From: UBA2287 sp964479665
GTDB taxonomy: Bacteria; Bacteroidota; Bacteroidia; Bacteroidales; Tenuifilaceae
Length of the DNA stretch: 64,000 bases
NCBI GenBank assembly: GCA_964479665.1
Contig: CAYZNN010000018.1
Location: 9,255-73,254, forward strand
Direction of reading: 5' to 3'
Shown here: piece by piece, positions 1 to 8,555 of the stretch
Layout: each line of letters opens with the position of its first letter
Numbering within the stretch: the stretch's first letter is position 1
Notes under the pieces: generated by a model
The model's input: only the letters and a program-made list of their open reading frames with translations
Told to the model about the DNA's origin: nothing
Databases searched by the model: none
Translations under genes and position numbers: made by a program

Positions 1-1
1 G

Positions 2-1483
2 GGGCAATCGACACGTATTGAACGCAGCCAATATTTAACAGGATCTGCCCTTGATGTTGTAGGTGTCGATGAACAATCGATGTATCTTGTTACAGGTTCG
101 TATAAAAACAGGAATACAACCGATGGTGGTTCGCGTTACCACGGGTTATCATTCTTCACACGAGGAACTTATAGCCTGAAAAGCAAATACATGGCTACCC
201 TAACATTCCGTGCCGACGGAAGTTCTAAATACCAGAAGAAGTGGGGATTCTTCCCATCCATTGGGCTCGGTTGGAACATTTCTGAGGAAGAATTTATGAA
301 AGATAATCGCTGGTTCAACTATATGAAAATTCGTGCTAGCTGGGGGCTTCTTGGTAACGATAACGTACCTGCCAACTCAGCTGTGGTTTTGGGGGTAACA
401 GGAGCTGAAAGTTCAGGTATTTTTGGCAATGTTCTGGTAGATGGAGTAGGTGCACAAACGGTTCTTCAGAATTTCCTTCGATGGGAAGTTGTGAGCGGAT
501 ACAACCTAGGCGTCGATTTTGTTGCACGAAACACTAAACTTTCGGGCGATTTCGACCTGTACAGCAGAACAACCCACAATGTTGTGTTCTTTGCTCCTAT
601 TGCTACCGGTGGAGGTGTTGCTAATTTGCTAGCCAACAATGGAAAGGTACTTAATGCTGGTGCCGAAATGAGCATTAACTGGAAAGATATGCTTACTGAT
701 AAAATAAATTACAATGTTGGATTTAACACAACTTTTAACTACAACCGGGTATTAGAACTTGAAGGCAGAGATTACATTCCAGGAGCATATGTTAGGGGCA
801 GCTATGCTACCCGAACCGCTGTAGGGTACCCCATTGGTTCATTCTATGGATACGAAATTACTGGGGTTTACGCCAGCGAGTACGAAGCATATACCGATCC
901 CGTAAGCCAGGTAATAAAAGGGGCCGGTTTTTTTAAGTATAAAGATCAAAACGGAGATAAGGTAATTAACGAAGATGATAAAGTTTATTTAGGAAGCCCG
1001 CTGCCATGGCTAACAATAGGTATTGACTTAGGGATGACTCTAAAGCAATGGGATTTTGGACTAATACTTTACAGCCAAATTGGCAATAAAATTTTAAATG
1101 CGAAGAGAATGATTCGCGATATTTTTGCCGATGGAAACTACGATCAAGATTTTGTATTGAACCGATGGACTCCATCAAACAAATCAGATAAATACCCTTC
1201 GGCAGAAGCATACAACTTTTCCTTTACACAGCAACCCAACGATTTTTTTGTTGAAGATGGTTCGTTTCTCAGAATTCAAAATATCCAAGTCGGATACACC
1301 CTGTTGAATATTAAAATGGTTAAGTCACTTAGGCTTTACCTTTCAGCACAACGCCTCTATACTCTATTTGGCTATAATGGATTTACCCCCGAAATTGGTG
1401 GTTCTCCCATTAGTTCTGGAGTCGACAATTCTGTATATCCTATGCAGGCAATTTTCAGTTTTGGAGTTAAAGCAAACTTTTAA
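2..1483 (+). CDS. SusC-family TonB-dependent outer membrane receptor, 5' part outside window
   Basis: This is the C-terminal part (about 493 residues) of a SusC/RagA-type TonB-dependent transporter. The reading frame is open to the left edge, so the N-terminal carboxypeptidase-like domain, plug and first strands lie outside. The visible part is the beta-barrel: alternating aromatic strands, the motif LRWEVVSGYNLGVDF and the ending FSFGVKANF with a terminal Phe, the usual outer-membrane assembly signal. The susD gene starts 13 bp downstream. SusC proteins import oligosaccharides into the periplasm with a SusD lid. The substrate is inferred only from the downstream enzymes (beta-1,2-glucan). 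The family call is very secure and the substrate moderate. Confidence 0.95.
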   Translation, partial: GQSTRIERSQYLTGSALDVVGVDEQSMYLVTGSYKNRNTTDGGSRYHGLSFFTRGTYSLKSKYMATLTFRADGSSKYQKKWGFFPSIGLGWNISEEEFMKDNRWFNYMKIRASWGLLGNDNVPANSAVVLGVTGAESSGIFGNVLVDGVGAQTVLQNFLRWEVVSGYNLGVDFVARNTKLSGDFDLYSRTTHNVVFFAPIATGGGVANLLANNGKVLNAGAEMSINWKDMLTDKINYNVGFNTTFNYNRVLELEGRDYIPGAYVRGSYATRTAVGYPIGSFYGYEITGVYASEYEAYTDPVSQVIKGAGFFKYKDQNGDKVINEDDKVYLGSPLPWLTIGIDLGMTLKQWDFGLILYSQIGNKILNAKRMIRDIFADGNYDQDFVLNRWTPSNKSDKYPSAEAYNFSFTQQPNDFFVEDGSFLRIQNIQVGYTLLNIKMVKSLRLYLSAQRLYTLFGYNGFTPEIGGSPISSGVDNSVYPMQAIFSFGVKANF

Positions 1484-1496
1484 TACTCGAACTAAT

Positions 1497-2984
1497 ATGA
1501 AATCATTGAAAATACTCATTTTCCTAATAGTTAGCCTCACACTAGTTAATTGTGAAGACTTTCTCGATCTCAGGCCCGAAGGCACAATTCCGGCAGCGGG
1601 TATTGATTACACAAAAGTTGAAAATGTATTCCTACCTATAAGTGCTTCGTATGCCAAACTTCGCTCATGGAATGCACATGTTTTCCCATACGTTGGGGCT
1701 TTCGAAATTGCTTCGGACAATGCCGACAAAGGTAGCACACCCGAAGATAACCCCCCTATGAAGGAAATAGACGATTTAACCTATCAATCCAATAATGGTT
1801 TAATAAATAACCTATGGATTGGATATTACGACATTGTGAGCGGAGCCAACTATGCTATTCATCAAATGCCTCTTTTTCAACAAGCTTTATTAAATAACAA
1901 CGATAAGCAATACGCCATGCAATGCCAGGGTGAGGTAAAGTTTATTAGAGCATACGCATACTTCAATTTAACTAGGCTTTTTGGCAGGGTTCCAATAATC
2001 GACACAATTCTATCGGCTACGCAACTCGCATCGGTTCAGCAAGCATCAAAAGCACAGTTATATGAGTTTATTGAAAGAGATTTGAAAGAGGCTATTGCCG
2101 TTCTTCCTACATCCTATACAATGCAATGGGCTGGTCGAATAAATAAGTATACTGCTATGGCTCTAAAAGCAAAGGTTCATATGTACCAAGCTGAATGGGA
2201 CTCGGTTGCATGGCTTACAGATAAAATAATTGCCTCAGGCAGCTATAGCCTTCTGACCGATTTCAGGAAGGTGTTTAGCATTGAGGGCGAAAATAGTTCC
2301 GAATCACTTTTCGAAATTCAAAGTTCTACATTGGGGAATACAAGCGGCCCAACAACCTACCTCGAATATGCATTTGTTCAGGGTCCCAGAGGCAACTCGC
2401 CAAGCAATATGCAAGGTTGGGGATTCTGCACACCTAGTCAAAATTTAATTGATTTTTTTAATACACGAGGAGAAATAGTTCGCCCAGCAACCACTCTACT
2501 ATTCAGGGGCACAAAAACTCCTGAAGGAGATAGTATTAAAACTCGTTGTGCCAATCCAGTATATAATGGGAAAGTCTATACTCCATCGGCATATAATAAC
2601 TGGATACACAATGGATACGGATTTGACCACAACATTAGAATTATTCGTTATTCCGATGTGTTACTTATGTTCGCAGAGGCCCTTGTACAAGGAGCTTCGG
2701 TTCCTTTATCCAGCGGACTTGGAGCAGACCTTGCAGTAAATTTAGTGCGAAGAAGGGCCGGACTTACCGATCTATCGGGTGTTACACTGAATGAAATATG
2801 GGATGAACGCCGTGCAGAACTAGCTATGGAGCAGGATCGATTTTTTGACCTTATAAGAACCGGGAGAGCCGTAGTAGCTCTGGCAGATAAGGGCTTTATT
2901 GCTGGAAAGCATGAAGTATACCCAATACCATCTGCACAAATTCAACTGAATCCTAATTTAACCCAAAATAATGGATATGACTAA
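1497..2984 (+). CDS. SusD/RagB-family outer membrane glycan-binding lipoprotein
   Basis: SusD-like partner of the preceding SusC. I place the start at 1497 (MKSLKILIFLIVSL), not at the upstream in-frame ATG at 1368, which lies inside susC. The chosen start gives 495 residues with a lipoprotein signal ending LTLVNC. Typical SusD features are visible: EDFLDLRPEG after the Cys, the helix GEVKFIRAYAYFNLTRLFGR, RYSDVLLMFAEAL, and the C-terminal IWDERRAELAMEQDRFFDL block. The protein would sit on the outer face of the outer membrane, capture oligosaccharides and close over SusC. It follows susC by 13 bp and is surely cotranscribed with it. Confidence 0.95.
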   Translation: MKSLKILIFLIVSLTLVNCEDFLDLRPEGTIPAAGIDYTKVENVFLPISASYAKLRSWNAHVFPYVGAFEIASDNADKGSTPEDNPPMKEIDDLTYQSNNGLINNLWIGYYDIVSGANYAIHQMPLFQQALLNNNDKQYAMQCQGEVKFIRAYAYFNLTRLFGRVPIIDTILSATQLASVQQASKAQLYEFIERDLKEAIAVLPTSYTMQWAGRINKYTAMALKAKVHMYQAEWDSVAWLTDKIIASGSYSLLTDFRKVFSIEGENSSESLFEIQSSTLGNTSGPTTYLEYAFVQGPRGNSPSNMQGWGFCTPSQNLIDFFNTRGEIVRPATTLLFRGTKTPEGDSIKTRCANPVYNGKVYTPSAYNNWIHNGYGFDHNIRIIRYSDVLLMFAEALVQGASVPLSSGLGADLAVNLVRRRAGLTDLSGVTLNEIWDERRAELAMEQDRFFDLIRTGRAVVALADKGFIAGKHEVYPIPSAQIQLNPNLTQNNGYD

Positions 2985-3018
2985 CCTTTTTTATTGTTTA
3001 ACCTAACACTTTTTAACT

Positions 3019-3885
3019 ATGAAAAACAAATTCAGATTTTTAACTGCAGTTCTTTTGGGAGCCATGGCTGTTACGGCATTAACCTTCACATCGTGCGGCG
3101 AAGCCGATGACGACAATGGCGGAAAAGTAGACCCCAACACCATTGCTACTGCCGATTTGGTAGCACACTTCCCGTTCGATGGGAATGGAACCGAACGTAT
3201 AGCAAGCCTTACCCCAACAATGCAACCCAACGTAACCTACGTTGCAGGTCGTAGAGGACAAGCTTACAAGGGTGCAAACGGAGCTCACCTGCTTTACACC
3301 TTGCCTACCACCAGCCCACTTAAGAACCTAACCTCATTTACTTTGGCTATGTGGTTCAGGTCTCCGCTTGTTACAGGCGACCCAGAGCCCACCATTTTTG
3401 AAATTGGTAGGTCTGACGATGCCTACTGGGGCAACCTTAAGTTTGCCCTGAACAGATTGAACGCAACAGCCGATTCGCTCCAATTAAAAGTTTTCTTCTT
3501 GAAAACGGGTGTTGAGTGGTCGGGGCAGCACATCAGTTTCTCAAAAAACATCTTTCCAATTAACACTTGGATGCACCTAGTACTTCAGTATGATGAAGTA
3601 ACCTCTAAATACATGATATACAAAGATGGTGTTAGGGTTGTTACTAACACAGGAGTTGAGGATCGCAAGCAGGGCCCAGATGGTACAGCACTTGGTGCAC
3701 TTTCGTTTACTAATGCCGACAAAATAAATATTGGGGCATGGAGACCAAAATCGGAAGGAACTGCTACTGATGCTTGGATGGGTTGGTTCATGGGCAACCT
3801 CGATGAACTTCGTGTTTACAAAAAAGCACTTACAGCAAGTGAAATCCAAGCGTTATATTATGCCGAAGTTAGCCAAATGCAATAA
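3019..3885 (+). CDS. LamG-domain (concanavalin A-like) surface lipoprotein, probable surface glycan-binding protein
   Basis: 288 residues. The signal peptide ends LTFTSC, followed by GEADDD; an acidic run just after the lipid Cys is typical of Bacteroidota lipoproteins exported to the cell surface. Residues about 50-285 form one LamG/concanavalin A-like jelly roll, seen in SFTLAMWFRSP, TWMHLVLQYDEV, KDGVRV and the characteristic end NLDELRVYKKALTASEIQAL. It lies directly behind susD, the usual position for a surface glycan-binding protein (SusE/F-like role). No catalytic residues of a glucanase are evident, so I favour binding over hydrolysis. The ligand is inferred to be the locus substrate. 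Confidence 0.85.
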   Translation: MKNKFRFLTAVLLGAMAVTALTFTSCGEADDDNGGKVDPNTIATADLVAHFPFDGNGTERIASLTPTMQPNVTYVAGRRGQAYKGANGAHLLYTLPTTSPLKNLTSFTLAMWFRSPLVTGDPEPTIFEIGRSDDAYWGNLKFALNRLNATADSLQLKVFFLKTGVEWSGQHISFSKNIFPINTWMHLVLQYDEVTSKYMIYKDGVRVVTNTGVEDRKQGPDGTALGALSFTNADKINIGAWRPKSEGTATDAWMGWFMGNLDELRVYKKALTASEIQALYYAEVSQMQ

Positions 3886-3962
3886 TTTCAGTTAGTTTCT
3901 AACAAAGGGAAGAGATAAGTTGCTGCTTCTCTTCCATTTGTTTTTCTTCAGTTCAATTCGCC

Positions 3963-5618
3963 ATGCAAATGCGTCAAATAGCCTTTCTTCTAATGCTTCT
4001 TCTTTTTATTGCTTGTAAAAAGGATGAGCCTGAAGTGCTTAGAAATTATACCATCGATTCCATTTTTGTGAACAATACTTATGCTCCAAACAATTCAATA
4101 ATTTATGGAATCGACTATCGCAAACAGGAATTCACAATTATTTTTAACGATGCGGTTGATACATTAAAATTTTGGAAAAGATCATTTTACATTTCAGGTG
4201 GTATCGATTCTTCGTATAATTACAAATTCAGTAACGATAAAAAGAAACTTTTCATTGAACCCAACATACCCTTAGTCCCATTAGAGGGCTACAGGGTTAC
4301 TTTTAATCAAGGGCCAATGCTTGGGGGTTTAATAAATGAAAATTATTCATTCGTTTTAAGGACTCAAATAGACAGTTCATTTAAGTTTCCGTTGCTAACC
4401 GACGATGAATTGCTAACCCATGTTCAATATCATACATTTAAGTATTTTTGGGATTATGCGCACCCTACGTCAGGATTAATAAGAGAGAGAAATGGTTCGA
4501 ACGATTTGGTAACTTCTGGCGGAAGTGGATTTGGCTTAATGGCAATTTTGGTTGGCATTGAGCGAAATTTTATTACCCGTCAACAAGGGTTCGAACGGCT
4601 TAACAAAATTGTGAGTTTTTTAAACCGGCCCGAAACAGATAAGTTTCATGGTGCATTTCCACATTGGCTTAACGGAAGTACTGGGAAAGTTATTCCCTTT
4701 AGCCTAAAAGATAATGGAGGAGATTTGGTTGAAACAGCGTTTCTGATGCAGGGTTTGCTAACAGTTAAAGAATATTTCAAAAATGGATCCGTTGAAGAGC
4801 AGTCAATGTGCTCAACTATTGATTCACTTTATAGAAATGTGAAATGGAGTTGGTACCGGAAAAACAATGAGAATGTATTATACTGGCACTGGTCACCCAA
4901 CTATGGATGGGATATGAATCACACAATTAGGGGATGGAACGAAGCGCTTATAGTATATGTTTTAGCCGCAGGATCACCAACCTACCCAATTCCTTTAACG
5001 GTTTACCAGGAGGGCTGGGCAAGAAATGGAACCTACCCAATGGTAAACAACAGAAGTTTCTATGGCATACAGTTACCTTTAGGATACGACTATGGGGGCC
5101 CCCTGTTTTTTGCTCATTACTCATTCCTTGGGCTCGACCCACGAAACCTCTCCGACCAGTACGCCAATTACTGGAACCAGAACGTTGCACACACCCAAAT
5201 TAATAGAGCCCATTGCATTGCCAACCCCAGAGCCCGAATAGGCTATTCAGCCGATTGCTGGGGACTTTCAGCAAGCGATATTCAAGATGGTTACACGGCA
5301 AGTTCACCTACTAACGATGTGGGCGTTATAGCGCCAACAGCAGCCATTTCATCAATACCTTACACCCCGCAAGAAAGTATGCGTGCCCTTAAATTCTTTT
5401 ATTACGTTTTAGGTGATAAAATATGGGGCGAATACGGATTTTACGATTCATTTAACCTTTCAACTCTTTGGTATGCCCGATCGTATCTTGCAATTGACCA
5501 GGGACCAATTATTTGCATGATTGAGAATTACAGAAGTGGGCTGCTATGGGAACTATTTATGGAAAACCAATATGTTCAATCGGGACTTAACAGCCTTCAA
5601 ATATCCTTCAGGAAGTAA
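3963..5618 (+). CDS. GH144-like glycoamylase-fold lipoprotein, probable surface endo-beta-1,2-glucanase
   Basis: 551 residues. The lipobox LLFIAC is followed by KKDEPE, a good surface-export signal. Residues about 25-135 look like a bacterial Ig-like domain. Residues 145-551 are the (alpha/alpha)6 glycoamylase domain (PF10091 type), to which GH144 endo-beta-1,2-glucanases belong. Visible motifs are FKYFWDYAHPTSGLIRERNG, GGSGFGLMAILVGIER, GAFPHWLNG, DLVETAFLMQGLL, LYWHWSPNYGW, IRGWNEALIVYVLAAGSP, HYSFLGLDPRNL, EYGFYDSFN and MIENYRSGLLW. It probably cuts long or cyclic beta-1,2-glucan outside the cell into oligosaccharides for SusCD. It is the first of three tandem paralogues, and the next starts 2 bp after its stop. 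The exact linkage specificity is inferred from the locus. Confidence 0.85.
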   Translation: MQMRQIAFLLMLLLFIACKKDEPEVLRNYTIDSIFVNNTYAPNNSIIYGIDYRKQEFTIIFNDAVDTLKFWKRSFYISGGIDSSYNYKFSNDKKKLFIEPNIPLVPLEGYRVTFNQGPMLGGLINENYSFVLRTQIDSSFKFPLLTDDELLTHVQYHTFKYFWDYAHPTSGLIRERNGSNDLVTSGGSGFGLMAILVGIERNFITRQQGFERLNKIVSFLNRPETDKFHGAFPHWLNGSTGKVIPFSLKDNGGDLVETAFLMQGLLTVKEYFKNGSVEEQSMCSTIDSLYRNVKWSWYRKNNENVLYWHWSPNYGWDMNHTIRGWNEALIVYVLAAGSPTYPIPLTVYQEGWARNGTYPMVNNRSFYGIQLPLGYDYGGPLFFAHYSFLGLDPRNLSDQYANYWNQNVAHTQINRAHCIANPRARIGYSADCWGLSASDIQDGYTASSPTNDVGVIAPTAAISSIPYTPQESMRALKFFYYVLGDKIWGEYGFYDSFNLSTLWYARSYLAIDQGPIICMIENYRSGLLWELFMENQYVQSGLNSLQISFRK

Positions 5619-5620
5619 GC

Positions 5621-6976
5621 ATGAAAAAATTGCATTACTTCATAATTCTGTTCTTACTTGGGTTAACTTGCACCTGCCGAGAACCTAAGGTTAGGGGTAT
5701 TGATAATATGGGCAAACACATAGAGAAAATCTCAAACGGCTCGCTACTCAACCTATTACAATTTAAAACTTTTGGTTATTTCTGGAACGGTGCCGAACCA
5801 ATTTCAGGTATGGCGCGTGAACGAATACATTTTGGTGATGAAAACCCCGTTGACGATAAGAATGTTGTTACTATCGGGGGTACAGGTATTGGGGTGATGG
5901 CCATAATAGATGGTATTGAAAGAGGTTTTAAAACAAGAGAAGATGGGCTTAACAGATTGTTACAAATAGTCGATTTTTTAAAAAAAGCCGATCGCTATCA
6001 TGGCGCTTGGCCCCACTGGATGTTTGGTGAAAATGGAAAGACTAAACCTTTTAGCCATACCGATGATGGTGCCGATTTAGTTGAAACGGCATTCCTAATG
6101 CAAGGACTACTTACAGCAAGGCAATACTTCAGAAAAAACTCGGTTAGGGAAGAACTTCTGGTTTCTGAAATCGATAAACTTTGGCGTGAAGTTGAATGGA
6201 ACCGGTTTACTAGTGACGGAGAAAACGTTCTCTACTGGCATTGGTCGCCAAATTTTGGATGGGAAAAAAATCATAGAGTTCGTGGATGGGATGAATGCTT
6301 TATTCTTTATATCCTCGCTGCTTCATCGCCCACTTTCCCAATCGACCCTAGTGTTTACCATAAAGGATGGGCATGGGATGGTGAAATTTTATCTTCATCG
6401 CAAACATACAATATACCACTTTTGGTTAAACATAATCACAACGAAACCTATGGGGGGCCATTATTCTGGTCGCACTATTCATTCTTAGGCCTAGACCCTC
6501 GAAATTTAAGAGACCAATACGCTAATTATTGGAATGTAGTTGTAAACCACACTCTTATAAACAGACAGTGGTGCTTACAAAACCCTCTGGGTTTTAAGGG
6601 GTATGGCAGAAACTGCTGGGGTTTAACTTCGAGCAATTCAATTAATGGTTATTTAGCTCATGCGCCCGGTTACAACACAGATGTTGGAGTTATTTCTCCA
6701 ACCGCAGCATTGAGTTCATTCCCTTATGCTCCTGAATAATCAATGGAAGTGCTTCATTACTTATACTTCGAACTGGGCGACCGACTTATGGGGGAATATG
6801 GATTTTACGATGCATTTAGTATTCACCATAATTGGTTTCCTAAATAATACTTAGCAATCGATCAAGGGCCCATAATTATTATGATTGAGAACTACAGATC
6901 GGGACTTTGTTGGAATCTTTTTATGTCTTCCCCAGAAATAAAATTAGGTTTAAAAAAACTAGGTTTTAGTTTCTAG
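5621..6976 (+). pseudogene. GH144-like lipoprotein gene with two in-frame TAA stop codons
   Basis: Second GH144-like copy, beginning MKKLHYFIILFLLGLTCTC with a lipobox. It is very similar to the first copy (VETAFLMQGLLTARQYF, LYWHWSPNFGW, HYSFLGLDPRNLRDQYANYW) but lacks its Ig-like domain. The reading frame stops at TAA 6737-6739, right after SSFPYAPE. The same frame then continues to encode the conserved end (EYGFYDAF, AIDQGPIIIMIENYRSG), with a second TAA at 6845-6847 and the natural end TAG at 6974-6976. Aligned by eye with the neighbour, the stops replace the Glu of PQESM and the Ser of ARSYLAI. The truncated 372-residue product would miss the last C-terminal helices of the barrel. I call it a pseudogene by point mutation; assembly error is the alternative. 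Confidence 0.85.
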
Positions 6977-7025
6977 GTTGTAAAGAAGTAAAAGAGTTTG
7001 GTTGAAAACAAATTGAAATTCAAAT

Positions 7026-8405
7026 ATGAGAGTTAAAACTTTAATTATTCTGTTACTTGTTGCATCCACTGCCTGTCAGCACACCCAACAAGTTTATTAC
7101 AAATCGTTTGGCAGAATTGATCACCCTCTGTTACCCGAATTCGAAGCGATGTTGGACTCTATCCAGCAAAAAACCTTTCTTTTTTTTGTAAATGAGCATC
7201 ATCCTGAATGGGGAATTGTAAAGGATCGCGCTGCCAGCTGGGCCCCCTCAAGCATTGCAGCATCTGGGTTCGGATTACCGAGTTTTGCCATTGGGGTTGA
7301 AAGAAAATGGATGACTCGCGAACAGGCGGCACAGATAACCCTGAAAATGTTAACTTTCTATGCAAACTCAACTCAAAGTTCCGGCCCAAATGCAGCAGGA
7401 TACAAGGGTTTCTACTACCATTTTCACAAAATGGATACGGGTACAAGGGAGTGGAATTGCGAACTTTCTTCAATAGATACGGGTCTACTTTTAATGGGTG
7501 TAATATTTGCCCGCAACTACTACAATCAGAACAATTCTATTGAAAATCACATCAGGTCGCTGGCAACTTTTCTTTTAGAAAGGGTTGACTGGAATTTTAT
7601 GAAAATGCCTTCAGAGGGCGATTATGCTTCCACATTATCAATGGGTTGGTATCCTGAAAATGGGTTGCACCATATGGGTTGGAGTGGTTATAACGAAGCT
7701 CTTTTCCTTTACATACTTGCTGCAGGGTGTGGAATGGAAAACGTTGAAATGAGTTACAACTCGTGGCTTAGCACATATAAATGGGAAACTCCTTATGAAG
7801 GTCTTTCTCATGTTGCCTTCCCTCCCCTTTTTGGCCACCAATTCTCCCATGCATTTATTGATTTTCGGGGCTTAGCCGATAGTTATATGAAGCAGAAGGG
7901 CATCGATTACTTCGAGAACTCTCGTCGTGCAACCTATGTTCAGCGCCAATACGCCATCGATAACCAATATGGCTGGGTAGGCTACGACTCGCTTTGCTGG
8001 GGCGTTACAGCCAGCGATGGCCCAACCGAAAAGTACAATTTCAATGGTAAAAATTTTTTAGGCTATGCAGGCAGAGGAACTAGCGGACCCGAATACAACT
8101 ATTTCGACGATGGAACAATTGCACCCTACGGGCCTCTTTCATCGTTGCCCTTTGCACCTGAAATTGTGCTACCAACCATAAAATCGATGATTGAGCGAAA
8201 TGGTACTAAAATATGGGGAAAGTATGGATTTTACGATGCCTTTAATCATACCGCCAACTGGGTGAACGACGATTTTGTGGGCATTGCACAAGGTCCAATG
8301 CTCATTATGATTGAAAACTTTAGATCCGGACTGGTTTGGAACTACGTAATGCAGGATCCAATAATTCAAAAAGGGCTTACAAAGTTGGGGTTCGATTATA
8401 TGTAG
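7026..8405 (+). CDS. GH144-related glycoamylase-fold lipoprotein, divergent third copy
   Basis: 459 residues with lipobox VASTAC and then QHTQQ; there is no acidic run, so a periplasmic location is likelier than for the first copy. The glycoamylase fold is clear (TFLFFVNEHHPEWGIVKDRA, SGFGLPSFAIGVERKWMTR, GYNEALFLYILAAG, HQFSHAFIDFRGLAD, CWGVTASDG, KYGFYDAFN, MIENFRSGLVW). However, the segment GFYYHFHKMDTGTRE with ELSSIDTGLLLMG differs from copies 1 and 2, which have GAFPHWLNG and DLVETAFLMQG. It is therefore a different subfamily, perhaps trimming shorter oligosaccharides or acting exo. It could belong to GH144 or to one of the related families split off later; sequence reading alone cannot decide. 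Confidence 0.8.
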   Translation: MRVKTLIILLLVASTACQHTQQVYYKSFGRIDHPLLPEFEAMLDSIQQKTFLFFVNEHHPEWGIVKDRAASWAPSSIAASGFGLPSFAIGVERKWMTREQAAQITLKMLTFYANSTQSSGPNAAGYKGFYYHFHKMDTGTREWNCELSSIDTGLLLMGVIFARNYYNQNNSIENHIRSLATFLLERVDWNFMKMPSEGDYASTLSMGWYPENGLHHMGWSGYNEALFLYILAAGCGMENVEMSYNSWLSTYKWETPYEGLSHVAFPPLFGHQFSHAFIDFRGLADSYMKQKGIDYFENSRRATYVQRQYAIDNQYGWVGYDSLCWGVTASDGPTEKYNFNGKNFLGYAGRGTSGPEYNYFDDGTIAPYGPLSSLPFAPEIVLPTIKSMIERNGTKIWGKYGFYDAFNHTANWVNDDFVGIAQGPMLIMIENFRSGLVWNYVMQDPIIQKGLTKLGFDYM

Positions 8406-8555
8406 TGGAACCAAACCATATTTTAATATCGTACGCATAGCCTCATGGTATGATTTCCAAACCTTATCAGGATTACCTTGCCCGAAAGAGCGAGGTATTA
8501 AAAAATAAGGGACTAAAATGTTGATAAGCAAAATTAATTAGTAAAAACTATTAAA

